From: Peribacillus frigoritolerans
GTDB taxonomy: Bacteria > Bacillota > Bacilli > Bacillales > DSM-1321
Assembly (NCBI RefSeq): GCF_001636405.1
Contig: NZ_KV440950.1
Coordinates: 1,573,712 to 1,637,711 of the forward strand
DNA: 64,000 nucleotides
Direction: 5' to 3'
The notes beneath the pieces were generated by a model. It saw only the letters and a program-made list of their open reading frames with translations. It searched no databases and was not told the DNA's origin. Below, in pieces: positions 44,604-53,598 of this stretch; position 1 is the first letter of the stretch, and each line of letters begins with the position of its first letter. The position numbers and the translations under genes were made by a program.

Positions 44604-44888
44604 ATGAAATCTACAGGTATTGTACGTAAAGTTGACGAATTAGGGCGGGTAGTCATTCCAATTGAACTGCGCCGAACTTTAGGAATTAATGAGAAAGACG
44701 CTCTGGAGATTTATGTAGAACAAGAGCGCATCATCCTTCAAAAATATAAACCAAACATGACTTGTCAGGTAACAGGTGAAGTTTCCGATGACAATATGAA
44801 ACTTGCTGACGGTAAATTAATACTTAGCCCAGAAGGTGCCGAACTTCTAATTAAAGAAATTCAAGCCAGCATGGAAACTGCTAGATAA
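44604..44888 (+). CDS. abrB: AbrB-family transition-state regulator, 94 aa
   Basis: MKSTGIVRKVDELGRVVIPIELRRTLGI is nearly the AbrB/Abh DNA-binding swapped-hairpin domain word for word. YKPNMTCQVTGEVSDDNMKL continues the match into the C-terminal dimerisation part. Length equals B. subtilis AbrB (about 94-96 aa). AbrB represses post-exponential genes until Spo0A lowers it. The chromosomal abrB usually lies near the replication origin next to metS, so this copy beside unknown small ORFs may be a second paralogue. Ribosome site GTGGGG lies in the end of the preceding ORF. Confidence 0.88.
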   Translation: MKSTGIVRKVDELGRVVIPIELRRTLGINEKDALEIYVEQERIILQKYKPNMTCQVTGEVSDDNMKLADGKLILSPEGAELLIKEIQASMETAR

Positions 44889-44913
44889 TTAATATACTAG
44901 ATAAATAGCATCC

Positions 44914-44945
44914 AAGTGTAGGGAAGGTTTCCCTACACTTTTTTT
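44914..44945 (+). terminator. Rho-independent terminator after abrB
   Basis: AAGTGTAGGGAA / TTCCCTACACTT stem with seven T. Confidence 0.95.
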
Positions 44946-44947
44946 AA

Positions 44948-45385
44948 TTAAATGCTGAAATAATAAAAATGGTTCGATTCACGGGCGAAACCAATCTTTT
45001 CATAAAGTCTCTGTGCTTTCACATTATCCTGGCCAGTCTCCAGTGAAACCCCTTTAGCACCTGTTTCACGTGCAAAACCGATGGCCGCGTTCAATAACTC
45101 CTCGCCAAATCCCTTTTTACGGGCGGACTCCTTCACGAATAAATCATTCAATATCCATGACCGCATCATACTCACAGACGAAAAAGAAGGATACAATTGT
45201 ACAAAACCAATTGGACTTCCTTCATCAAACGCCATAAAAATCACAGACTCCCCTTTTGTCAGCCTTTCCCTTAAAAACTCCCTTGCACGACCAGGATCAG
45301 AGGTTTGCTCATAAAACACCCTGTATAAATCAAAAAGTTCCGTCAGTGATTCCAGCTCATGTAATGTTGCCTTCTGTATGCTCAT
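44948..45385 (-). CDS. GNAT-family N-acetyltransferase, 145 aa
   Basis: Acetyl-CoA dependent transferase: LNDLFVKESARKKGFGEELLNAAIGFA carries the beta4 and the pyrophosphate loop (R-x-x-G-x-G/A variant RKKGFG), and NVKAQRLYEKIGFARES is motif B. AGGAGG precedes ATG. Substrate unknown. Converges on abrB. Confidence 0.88.
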   Translation of the reverse strand: MSIQKATLHELESLTELFDLYRVFYEQTSDPGRAREFLRERLTKGESVIFMAFDEGSPIGFVQLYPSFSSVSMMRSWILNDLFVKESARKKGFGEELLNAAIGFARETGAKGVSLETGQDNVKAQRLYEKIGFARESNHFYYFSI

Positions 45386-45473
45386 AAATGGCCTCCTAAA
45401 ATGTTAGAATACTCTAAATTTACCATTTAACCATGCTATCCGCCAAATTCCGGACCGCATTTTCCAAACCCCT

Positions 45474-45514
45474 AAATCAGGATGGAGCTCAAAAAGGCAC
45501 CATCCTGATTTTTT
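45474..45514 (+). terminator. Orphan terminator-like hairpin
   Basis: AAATCAGGATGG / CCATCCTGATTTTTT with a T run on the plus strand, but no plus-strand gene ends here. It directly precedes the second 21-bp repeat array. Confidence 0.6.
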
Positions 45515-45562
45515 CGGCTATAAACCCAAGGTGAGCAGCAAACTTATGGGATATCAGCGTTT

Positions 45563-45756
45563 ACTCGTGAGTTTAGTTGATTTACTCGTGAGTTTGGAGC
45601 AAATACTCGTGAAATTGGGTGATTTACTCGTGAAAGGAGCATTATCCATAGAATACAGCAGTAATCTCATGAGATATCAGCGTTTACTCGTGAGTTTGGA
45701 GCAAATACTCGTGAAATTGGAACAAATACTCGTGAATTAAGCCGATTTACTCGTGA
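45563..45756 (+). repeat. 21-bp direct repeat array, two blocks of four units (locus 2)
   Basis: ACTCGTGA occurs at 45563, 45584, 45605, 45626 and again at 45686, 45707, 45728, 45749: 21-base steps within each block. Each block is introduced by GATATCAGCGTTTACTCGTG. The same unit forms the array at 9711-9836. Confidence 0.92.
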
Positions 45757-45817
45757 ATTCAACATTATCCAATAATATTGGGTATTATAAATTCCAAACC
45801 GAATCCTCAAATCTTCA

Positions 45818-46963
45818 TTACTCCAGTGGTTTAGCTTCTAAGCCACCTGTGTTAAGGATATGTACCTTTACGTTTATATCATGAATTGAATCCTTATCTA
45901 AATAATCCTTAGGCTCTTTTAAATGATTCTTTTGCCAGTATTTTAACTCTTTGATATAAAGGGTTTTGCCTAGGTTTAAAGGGTCCGCGTTCTTTTGGAG
46001 CCCTGTTTTAAACGTTGATAGGATTTCCTTTTTTATTTGGCTTTCGAATTTCCGTTTTATTTTGTCGATATCGATTTGGGTATCAAGCCCCAGTATTTTG
46101 CCGGAAACGTCAATTTCAATATCGAATTTGTACTTGCCATCCTTGAGAACAGGTTTCACTTTATGAGCCGGATGGGAAAAAGAGGCATAGATGTCTTGCT
46201 TATTCATTGTGATGTTCACTGGAGTTTTGTTGGTCCTTTTAGTGAGCCAGCGTAAACCGCTCAGTTCTTTTTCAGAGAACCAGGGCTGGGACACTTTATA
46301 GTAAATGATAAATGCACCATCCATATAGAGGCTTTTTCGCTTTTTATCTTTTTCCTTCCAAACTTTATCGTTCCAGGAAATGGAGGGTAATATGGTGGTA
46401 GATGCTTTTTCGCGCTGGTCAGAGTAATACCTTTGGACTGTAATGGGTTGGATGAATGATATAATCCGGTATACATCATCCGGAAAATATAATGTCGTGT
46501 ATAAAGGTGACAAATTAAAAAAGCCGTTAATGGAGAAAAGCTCATCCATGGAATTTTTTGTGGCAAAGATATTGGATGAGTACCTGAGTAATTGGTTTCT
46601 GTATATATAATCCACTATTTCTGTGCTTTGCCGGTTCAAAACATTTTCACTGATTACAAATGTGGATACATGCCCTAAATAGAGAGACTGTTGAGTATTG
46701 CGCATTAGTTTATTAATGGCGATCGAAATCGACCGTCCTTTTTGTTTCCCTACATATACGGGAGGAGCTTGCGTCGGCTTTGCCTCCGTTTTAGCTACCG
46801 CAGCGAAGTCTACAAGTTGCGTATAGACTATGTATTCCCCATCTTTGAAATCTATCCCGATGGCCGTTATATAATGAAAGTCCTGGATCGTTTTTTCATC
46901 CCAACAGCCTGAAAGAAATAGCAGTAAATGCAGGGTCAACCAAATTTTACAGATGCGGAACAT
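45818..46963 (-). CDS. Spore germination receptor C subunit, lipoprotein (operon 2), 381 aa
   Basis: Signal peptide and lipobox FRICKIWLTLHLLLFLSGCWD, then DFHYITAIGIDFKDGEYIVY, the GerAC family opening. ATG 46963 gives a proper signal peptide; upstream in-frame ATG 46993 would add a charged 10-residue leader. It begins just after the A gene stop. Last gene of the minus-strand B-A-C operon. No convincing terminator is seen; the 21-bp array lies 60 bases beyond its end. Confidence 0.88.
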   Translation of the reverse strand: MFRICKIWLTLHLLLFLSGCWDEKTIQDFHYITAIGIDFKDGEYIVYTQLVDFAAVAKTEAKPTQAPPVYVGKQKGRSISIAINKLMRNTQQSLYLGHVSTFVISENVLNRQSTEIVDYIYRNQLLRYSSNIFATKNSMDELFSINGFFNLSPLYTTLYFPDDVYRIISFIQPITVQRYYSDQREKASTTILPSISWNDKVWKEKDKKRKSLYMDGAFIIYYKVSQPWFSEKELSGLRWLTKRTNKTPVNITMNKQDIYASFSHPAHKVKPVLKDGKYKFDIEIDVSGKILGLDTQIDIDKIKRKFESQIKKEILSTFKTGLQKNADPLNLGKTLYIKELKYWQKNHLKEPKDYLDKDSIHDINVKVHILNTGGLEAKPLE

Positions 46964-46967
46964 TGCC

Positions 46968-48452
46968 TTACTGCCCCTTTCTGGTTTTATCATTAGCGGC
47001 CAAGGATCGTTTACTCATGGAATTCCATGGCGACTTCAGGAATGAATCCAGGATTTTTTTGATTCTTGGCGGGTTCATTCCGCCAATATATGAAACCCCG
47101 AATGAATCAAGCCTGGATAGTAAAGTGACAATGGAAAGGAAACCGATTATCAAGCCGTAGATTCCATAAATGCAGCTTAGTAACAGAACAAACATTCGCA
47201 GAACGGTAACGGCACCTGTTAAAGACTGGTTTACAAGTGTATAAGATGCAACAGAGGTTACGGCAGTGACGACAAGCATGGTTTGTGAAGTCAGTCCTGC
47301 CCTTATCGCCGCATCACCGACAATTAGGCCTCCTACAACCGCAACTGTCTGCCCAACCGCTTTAGGTAACCTGACCCCGGATTCACGGAATAATTCAAAT
47401 AAAATGAGCATGAGAATGAATTCCATCGTGGCAGATAAGGGAAGCCCCAGCCTTGAAAGGGTTATGGTGGCTAGTAACGGGAACGGCACCTGTTCAATAT
47501 TGAAAGCGGAAATGGAGATCCAAAACCCCGGCAATAAAACGGTAATGCCAAGCCCCATAAAGCGAAGAAGTCGCTCAAGGCTTACAAATAGATAAGGAAG
47601 ATTCGAATCTTCTGCGGTTTTTATTTGCAATAGTAAGGTAGAAGGGGCCACGATTACCGTTGGCATGCCGTCCACGATTAGAATGAATCTTCCTTGATTG
47701 AGTGCTTCGACTACAAAATCAGGGCGACTCGTATAATGGGTGAGTGGGAATATACTATATTTACTGTTAGTGATCAATTCCTCCAATTGTTGGCTGCTCA
47801 CCAAAATATCTAAATCAAGGGAGTTAATTTCCGTTCTTACATTTTTAATGAGTTCTTTATTGATGATGTCATCCATGTACATCAGTCCGACTTTCGTTTG
47901 ACTGCGCCTGCCAACGATAAACTCTTCATAGGCGAGCGATTTTGTTTTTAGCCGCTTTCTGATTAAAGCCGTATTGATGGAAATGTCCTCGACAAACCCA
48001 TCTCTTGGACCTCTTACCGAGACCTCGAAGGAAGACTCCTCGGGCTGCCGGTTCGGCACGTTGGACAATTCGATTGAAAATAACTCTTGGACTGAGGGTA
48101 TGAATAATAAGGCATGCCCGGAGAAAATCAGCTGCTGGACGTTATTGAATTCACTGTCGATGGTTACTTTCCTGAGGTCTATCAAGGGTTTTAGCTTGTT
48201 GATTGATTCTTCGGCATCGATGCTCTCATCCAATTCCATCATTTTGTTTAACTTTTCCAAAATTCCTTCGTTCAGTAAACTGATGTCGGCCATACCCGAG
48301 CAGTAAAAAATAAGGACAGGAATGGGTCTTTCGGTTTCTCCGATATAAATCATTTCAAACTTGATATCTGAGCTTGAACTGAATAACTCCCGAAATGTCT
48401 CCTCCCTTAATTCTAAGAGGGGTGGCTCATTTTTGGATCGTTTCATTCGCAT
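46968..48452 (-). CDS. Spore germination receptor A subunit (operon 2), 494 aa
   Basis: GerA family: SVRGPRDGFVEDISINTALIRKRL and PLTHYTSRPDFVVEALNQGRF match the hydrophilic domain, and the helical part includes ATITLSRLGLPLSATMEFILM. AAGGAGGGG lies about 6-7 bases before ATG. The start overlaps the B gene by 26 bases. About 50 residues shorter than the operon 1 A subunit, mostly at the ends. Confidence 0.92.
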   Translation of the reverse strand: MRMKRSKNEPPLLELREETFRELFSSSSDIKFEMIYIGETERPIPVLIFYCSGMADISLLNEGILEKLNKMMELDESIDAEESINKLKPLIDLRKVTIDSEFNNVQQLIFSGHALLFIPSVQELFSIELSNVPNRQPEESSFEVSVRGPRDGFVEDISINTALIRKRLKTKSLAYEEFIVGRRSQTKVGLMYMDDIINKELIKNVRTEINSLDLDILVSSQQLEELITNSKYSIFPLTHYTSRPDFVVEALNQGRFILIVDGMPTVIVAPSTLLLQIKTAEDSNLPYLFVSLERLLRFMGLGITVLLPGFWISISAFNIEQVPFPLLATITLSRLGLPLSATMEFILMLILFELFRESGVRLPKAVGQTVAVVGGLIVGDAAIRAGLTSQTMLVVTAVTSVASYTLVNQSLTGAVTVLRMFVLLLSCIYGIYGLIIGFLSIVTLLSRLDSFGVSYIGGMNPPRIKKILDSFLKSPWNSMSKRSLAANDKTRKGQ

Positions 48453-49527
48453 GTCGTTTCCCCTCCTTAGATCTGATGAAAGTGCCGATAAACAAAAAGG
48501 CGGACAACAGTAACAGGAAATAAAAAGCGCCAGGATAGTAGAATTTCTGGCTTATATGCAAGAACTTGAAATTACTGAATGGTACGATGGAGATGACGAC
48601 CATCAGAAAACCTACAGCGAAAAGAATTCCAAGCTTCACATTATTAGTTTTTCCTTTAAAGACTTCCATTATTAAGAATAACGCCATTGAAACACGGATA
48701 TAGGCACCAGCAAGCCATTGGTAAATGGAAAAGAAGTCTGTATGTTCAATATATTTACCAATTGTCAGCAAACGCCATTGTTCATAAGCGGGGTACCTCA
48801 TGACTTCGGCTAAGCTCGGCCCGAATTCAGCGAGTGCTGCTGTTAATGGGCCAAGAAGTAAAAACACTAGTCCAAGGCATAAGAATACTAATACCTTTAT
48901 CTTGAGCTTATCCGAAAGTTTCTCTTGAAAAAAAGCGATTAAAATCAGTTCGGTAAGGCCATAACCAGAATATTGAAGGGTTTTTATGCCATGAAAATAG
49001 CCATTCTCGAAAAGGGGAAGGAGGTGGCTATAGTCTTTTGTCGGTATATTTCCGGTCGCAACGAAAATGCCAAGAATGACGACTATTGGCAATAATACAG
49101 AAGAGCAAATGGCGATGGAGCGCATACCAGAATGGGCAAGAAAAATGCATAGCAGCGTAAACGGAATGATAATCGCTAAACTTGGGGTTTCAAAAAGAAA
49201 GCTTGTCGTGATCCAATCAATCGTTTCCTTTGTAGTGGCCAAAACAAGACTGATCAGATAAATCACGATAAAGAATAAAGCGATATTTTTAATGTGTTTT
49301 CCAAATCTATTTTCAAGCCAATCCGTCAAGGATTGATTATCCATATTCTTGATTATTCTCGATAATATATAGACCCAAATCGGGATCAACCCAATAGTTA
49401 GGATAGAAAAAAACCAAGCATCCCTTCCGCCAGTGGATAGGAGGAAGGGGATCAAGATAACGTGATTAAGAAGACCGATTGATAAAAAGAAAATGCTCAG
49501 GGTTTGTATCGAACTGATTTTCTTCAA
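48427..49527 (-). CDS. Spore germination receptor B subunit, permease-like (operon 2), 366 aa
   Basis: Ten-helix GerAB/APC protein starting MKKISSIQTLSIFFLSIGLLNHV. The frame is open to ATG 49584, but that codon has no ribosome site and adds a polar tail; TTG 49527 has GGGATAGGAT upstream and gives the usual family length (about 365 aa). Either start is possible. First gene of operon 2, whose B-A-C order differs from the A-C-B-D of operon 1. Confidence 0.85.
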   Translation of the reverse strand: MKKISSIQTLSIFFLSIGLLNHVILIPFLLSTGGRDAWFFSILTIGLIPIWVYILSRIIKNMDNQSLTDWLENRFGKHIKNIALFFIVIYLISLVLATTKETIDWITTSFLFETPSLAIIIPFTLLCIFLAHSGMRSIAICSSVLLPIVVILGIFVATGNIPTKDYSHLLPLFENGYFHGIKTLQYSGYGLTELILIAFFQEKLSDKLKIKVLVFLCLGLVFLLLGPLTAALAEFGPSLAEVMRYPAYEQWRLLTIGKYIEHTDFFSIYQWLAGAYIRVSMALFLIMEVFKGKTNNVKLGILFAVGFLMVVISIVPFSNFKFLHISQKFYYPGAFYFLLLLSAFLFIGTFIRSKEGKRHANETIQK

Positions 49528-49760
49528 GATGATCCTATCCCCATTTCCATTGTTTAAAGATGGATTGATGCACATGCCATTCATTTGTTTATGATTGCTA
49601 AATGTGGAAATAGTATTCGTGCTAATGTTGTGGAATAAATTTCCTGATATTTAGTGATGAGTAGTAGAGCAGAGCAAAGTATACCGGAAAAAGGATTTGT
49701 CTTAATCGATAAAGAATATATATAGATGCTATTTTTATTGAACATCAAGGGGGAATGAAG

Positions 49761-50279
49761 ATGGATTTAAGATACCCGGTCGGGAAGTTTCAGTTTGATG
49801 GGGAAATTACTTGTGGTATAGCCGGGGGGTGGCTCAACGAGATTGAAGCTTTGCCTCGGATGCTGCGTGAAGCGGTAGGTAACATGGATGATAAACAGCT
49901 TGATACGGCTTATCGGCCTGGAGGATGGACGGTCCGCCAGGTGGTGCATCATGTTGCTGATAGTCATATGAATGCGTATATTCGCTTCAAATTGGCCCTT
50001 ACGGAAGAAAGTCCTGTCATTAAACCGTACGAGGAGGGGCAATGGGCTGAGCTGCCTGATTATGATTTGCCGATTGAAGTTTCTCTATCACTGCTCGAAA
50101 GTATACATATCCGAATGTGTAAACTTTTATCGGACCTTCATGCTGATGACCTGAGCCGGACATTCATCCATCCTGATTCAGGAAAGGTGACTGTCGGTGA
50201 AAATATAGGCATTTATGCTTGGCACGGACGACATCACCTGGCTCATATTACTTCTTTATCAAAGCGCCAGGGATGGTGA
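49761..50279 (+). CDS. DinB-fold metal-dependent transferase, BstA (YfiT)-like, 172 aa
   Basis: Close to B. subtilis BstA/YfiT, a DinB-superfamily protein linked to bacillithiol conjugation. [31 protein letters not shown] and [12 protein letters not shown] give the three-histidine metal site. ATG 49761 lies 7 bases after AAGGGGG; ATG 49755 nearly touches it. Probably attaches bacillithiol to electrophiles in the cytosol. Followed by a GNAT and an AHSA1 gene on the same strand without terminators. Confidence 0.85.
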   Translation: MDLRYPVGKFQFDGEITCGIAGGWLNEIEALPRMLREAVGNMDDKQLDTAYRPGGWTVRQVVHHVADSHMNAYIRFKLALTEESPVIKPYEEGQWAELPDYDLPIEVSLSLLESIHIRMCKLLSDLHADDLSRTFIHPDSGKVTVGENIGIYAWHGRHHLAHITSLSKRQGW

Positions 50280-50312
50280 ATATATTATATCTTCTAAAAG
50301 GTTGTGATTACT

Positions 50313-50825
50313 TTGAATGCCGATGTGAAAATCGAACAATTAACATCAATTGGATACCATCTTAATGAACTTTCCGACCTTTTGGTGCAGGTGGTGGATG
50401 ATGGTGCGTCCATCGGTTTTTTACCACCCATGAAACAGTCTGAGGCCGTTGATTACTGGGGCAGTGCCATGAATCGTGATGTGATTCTGTTGGTCGCTAA
50501 GTTACAGGGTAAGATTGTCGGGAGTGTACAGTTACATTTATGTTCAAAGCAAAATGGCGGCCATCGAGCGGAAATCGCAAAATTAATGACACATACTGGT
50601 TATAGAAGAAATGGCATAGGACGTTCACTCATGCTAGAGGCTGAGCAGAAGGCCAAGCAGGAAGGGCGGACATTATTGGTCCTTGATACGAGGGAAGGAG
50701 ATCCTTCAAATCTCCTGTATACCTCATTGGGATATATTCAGGCAGGCAGGATTCCTGATTATGCGAAATCTGCAAATGGTGAATTCCAACCGACCATTTT
50801 TTATTATAAAAATAATCTCGGGTAA
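50313..50825 (+). CDS. GNAT-family N-acetyltransferase, 170 aa
   Basis: HRAEIAKLMTHTGYRRNGIGRSLMLEAEQKA carries the beta4 strand and the acetyl-CoA loop RRNGIG; LLVLDTREGDPSNLLYTSLGYIQAG is the C-terminal motif. The TTG at 50313 is better spaced from AAAAGG than the in-frame GTG at 50304, but the choice is uncertain. Substrate unknown. Confidence 0.85.
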   Translation: MNADVKIEQLTSIGYHLNELSDLLVQVVDDGASIGFLPPMKQSEAVDYWGSAMNRDVILLVAKLQGKIVGSVQLHLCSKQNGGHRAEIAKLMTHTGYRRNGIGRSLMLEAEQKAKQEGRTLLVLDTREGDPSNLLYTSLGYIQAGRIPDYAKSANGEFQPTIFYYKNNLG

Positions 50826-50848
50826 CGAATTGAGTGGGGGGAATCCAA

Positions 50849-51334
50849 GTGCAAGCTGTAATCGAAAAAGAAGGTAATGGGATTATCGCAAGATTCGATC
50901 GCCTGCTCAATCATCCGGTTGAAAAGGTATGGGGTGCTTTAACGGAGAATGATAAGGTGGAAAAGTGGATGTCCAACCTGGAAATGAAGGACCTCCGAAA
51001 AGATGGGACGATAAAATTCAATTTCAATGATGGGTCAGGGAAATCTTTTGATATGAAGATCAGGGACTTCCGGGAATCTGCCGTTTTAGATTTTGAATGG
51101 GGGGACGGCTGGGTTCGTTTCGAGGTATCCCCTGAAAAGGATGGATGCTCATTGGTATTGAAAGAATCCATCACGCCAGTTAATGATCATACATCAAAAG
51201 ATCTGGCAGGCTGGCATATTTGCCTTGATATGTTTAGTGATTTACTTGATGGACACCATCAGGACTTCCCAATGGATGAATGGGAAAAATGGCATAAGGA
51301 ATATACGGCCGCCGTCAAACGAATGGATGGATAA
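50849..51334 (+). CDS. AHSA1/SRPBCC-domain protein, 161 aa
   Basis: IIARFDRLLNHPVEKVWGALTENDKVEKWM is the standard opening of AHSA1 proteins, and the domain ends near GWHICLDMFSDLLDG. A helix-grip fold that binds hydrophobic ligands; function unknown. GTG 50849 follows GTGGGGGG; GTG 50834 is part of that ribosome site. Confidence 0.85.
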   Translation: MQAVIEKEGNGIIARFDRLLNHPVEKVWGALTENDKVEKWMSNLEMKDLRKDGTIKFNFNDGSGKSFDMKIRDFRESAVLDFEWGDGWVRFEVSPEKDGCSLVLKESITPVNDHTSKDLAGWHICLDMFSDLLDGHHQDFPMDEWEKWHKEYTAAVKRMDG

Positions 51335-51477
51335 TGGATGTGTGACATGCAGCAGGGTACATAAGGAAACGAACGGTGAATTTCGGCCAAAGCGGAGGTG
51401 ATGCTTGTGCCAGAAGGAAGTTTTTTATTGATATTCCAGTTGGCTCCATGTTAAGATGACTTTAACTTTTGAGAAAT

Positions 51478-51594
51478 GGAGGTTTTCCTTGTGACATTTA
51501 TCAGACTGCGTTTCCAATCTTTGAACCGTTAATTGAATACGTTCAAGAGCTCTGCCGTCCGCAGGGTAAATGGGAATGGTCTGTCTATTTTTAA
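51478..51594 (+). pseudogene. Gene remnant, fragment 1
   Basis: A frame with no start reads CDIYQTAFPIFEPLIEYVQE then LCRPQGKWEWSVYF and stops. The residues look like real protein. Family not recognised. A perfect GGAGGTGAT site at about 51395 leads only to a 15-codon ORF, as expected of eroded coding DNA. 51335-51963 contains no intact gene. Confidence 0.4.
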
Positions 51595-51662
51595 GGAAAC
51601 CTTCATTTTACGCATTTAAGAAAAAAGAGACGATTTCAACTCTTTTTTTTGTGTCCAGCTGA

Positions 51663-51875
51663 AGCCGGGGCAACCTTTGTGATCAAAGGTTTTTCACGAT
51701 TTCAGTTGACTTTAAAATGGAAGAATTATATGGGGAGAATTACTTTACCTATCCAAGCGTCATTTTGGATAAGTGTAAGATTCTCCATTGTATTGACCAA
51801 ACCGAAGGCCAGTGGGAGATTGATTTTTTATCGTTAAAATACTCATCCTCTCAGGTTTCTTTAGATAGGTTCTGA
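51663..51875 (+). pseudogene. Gene remnant, fragment 2
   Basis: An open frame contains VDFKMEELYGENYFTYPSVI, then LDKCKILHCIDQTEGQWEIDF and a stop. An ATG exists at 51717 without a ribosome site. Protein-like composition suggests the C-terminal part of a broken gene, perhaps the same one as fragment 1. Family not recognised. Confidence 0.45.
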
Positions 51876-51888
51876 TCCATTTACTCTA

Positions 51889-51918
51889 AACACAGGCAAA
51901 TAGCCTGTGTTTTTTTTA
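51889..51918 (+). terminator. Rho-independent terminator
   Basis: AACACAGGC / GCCTGTGTT stem and a run of T; it follows the gene remnant. Confidence 0.88.
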
Positions 51919-51963
51919 GGGCATCAAGAAAAAATATTGAAAATAGAATGAGGTGTTTAAGAG

Positions 51964-53214
51964 ATGAAATCATTAAATGATCAAGAAAAGGACAATTGGA
52001 AAAAGAATATCACTCTTTTTCTAAGCAGTCAGACGATATCCCTCTTTGGTTCGTCCTTGGTCCAGTATGCCATCATGTGGTATATCACGTTGAATACACA
52101 GTCGGGTGTCATGATGACGATATCCATCGTTTGTGGTTTCGTGCCCACCTTCATACTCTCCCCGATCGCGGGGGTATGGGCAGACCGCTATAATCGGAAG
52201 ATACTGATCATTCTTTCGGATTCTTTGATTGCCATTTCGACGCTCGTATTGGCCATCTTGTTTTTAATCGGCTACGATGAGCTTTGGCTGCTTTTCGTCA
52301 TGTCCGCTGTCCGCGCGATCGGAACTGGGATCCAGACTCCGGCAGTAGGGGCCATTCTCCCGCAACTTGTTCCAGAGGATAAGCTTACGAAGGTGAACGG
52401 GACAAATGGAAGCATTCAAGCGCTAGTGATGCTCGTTTCCCCCATGGTAAGCGGCGCGCTGCTTACGATGGCTTCAATCGAAACCATTTTCTTCATTGAT
52501 GTGATTACAGCTGCAATTGCCATCTTCACATTGCTGGCCTTTTTGAAAATTCCAGCACATGCGAAGGCATTACAAAAGCAAACAACCAGCTATTTCACCG
52601 ATTTGCAAGAAGGCTTCAGTTATATCAGGAATCACGACTTTCTTAAGAAGTTCTTTATGTTTTTCGCATTTTTCTTCGTGCTTGCCGCACCAGTTGCATT
52701 CCTAACACCGCTTCAGGTCACACGCTCTTTCGGGAATGATGTATGGCGGTTGACTGCGATAGAAATCACCTTTGCCATCGGTATGATGCTAGGCGGTATT
52801 TTCATGGCTTCCTGGGGAGGCTTTAAAAACAAGATTCATACGATGACTCTTGCAAGCCTTATAATTGGTGCCTGTACTTTCGCTCTTGGAATCATCCCCG
52901 TTTTTTGGATTTACTTGATCATCATGGGGGTAGTGGGATTGGCGATGCCCATTTTTAATACGCCGTCCATGGTCTTGTTACAGGAGAAGATCGAGGGTGA
53001 TCTTCTTGGGAGGGTATTTGGTGTTTTAGGTATGATCTCGACTTCCATGATGCCCCTGGGAATGCTTGTATTCGGACCGATATCCGACATCATTAAAATA
53101 GAATGGCTCCTTATAGGAACGGGTATATTGCTGTTCATTCAAGGTTTTTTCCTACTGGGCAGCAAAGTGTTGATCGAAGCCGGTAAACCTATCTCCAAAG
53201 ATGCCCCCGAGTAA
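51964..53214 (+). CDS. MFS efflux transporter (MFS_3/macrolide efflux-like), 416 aa
   Basis: Twelve membrane segments. FGSSLVQYAIMWYITLNTQSG and IAGVWADRYNRKILIILSD (motif A) are typical of the MefA/YkuC-like MFS_3 group; TPAVGAILPQLVPEDKLTKVNG follows in the loop region. GAGGTG before ATG. Drug or metabolite export is probable; substrate unknown. Confidence 0.85.
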   Translation: MKSLNDQEKDNWKKNITLFLSSQTISLFGSSLVQYAIMWYITLNTQSGVMMTISIVCGFVPTFILSPIAGVWADRYNRKILIILSDSLIAISTLVLAILFLIGYDELWLLFVMSAVRAIGTGIQTPAVGAILPQLVPEDKLTKVNGTNGSIQALVMLVSPMVSGALLTMASIETIFFIDVITAAIAIFTLLAFLKIPAHAKALQKQTTSYFTDLQEGFSYIRNHDFLKKFFMFFAFFFVLAAPVAFLTPLQVTRSFGNDVWRLTAIEITFAIGMMLGGIFMASWGGFKNKIHTMTLASLIIGACTFALGIIPVFWIYLIIMGVVGLAMPIFNTPSMVLLQEKIEGDLLGRVFGVLGMISTSMMPLGMLVFGPISDIIKIEWLLIGTGILLFIQGFFLLGSKVLIEAGKPISKDAPE

Positions 53215-53312
53215 TGGGGCAAGGAACGACATGTCAGGCTGAAGGGTTTTTCCGAATCCGGATATTTATTCTTGTAGAAAGATGATGCATGAAAGTCATA
53301 AAGGAGGAAAAG

Positions 53313-53510
53313 ATGGGTTTTTTAGGAAAATTATTTAATTGGATGATAGTTATCGGAATAATTCTGCTTATAGGACGATTGATTACGATGGCGTTCTTAT
53401 TTCTGGAAATTCCATTTACGACCTTTTTTAAGGACTACAGTCTCATTTCGATCATCATTTTAATAATAGGTGCAATTGGTCAGCAATTCACCAAGGCGGG
53501 TAAAAAGTAA
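53313..53510 (+). CDS. Small membrane protein, 65 aa
   Basis: ATG 53313 follows AAAGGAGG; an in-frame ATG at 53289 is less well placed. Two hydrophobic segments (about 10-30 and 40-58) and a short basic end. Family not recognised. Ends before a clear terminator. Confidence 0.6.
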   Translation: MGFLGKLFNWMIVIGIILLIGRLITMAFLFLEIPFTTFFKDYSLISIIILIIGAIGQQFTKAGKK

Positions 53511-53556
53511 AATGAGTTATCACCTTTCCTTCATGAAAAGAATCAGCTTCGAATTC

Positions 53557-53594
53557 ACTAGACCGAGATATTCTAATGTCGGTCTAGTTTTTTA
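53557..53594 (+). terminator. Rho-independent terminator
   Basis: ACTAGACCGA / TCGGTCTAGT stem followed by a T run. Confidence 0.88.
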
Positions 53595-53598
53595 TTTA

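Noticed and set aside
45531..45740. Plus-strand frame with VSLEQILVKLGDLLV repeats
   Set aside because: Same cause: a 21-bp repeat read in frame. No ribosome site, and it spans intergenic DNA.
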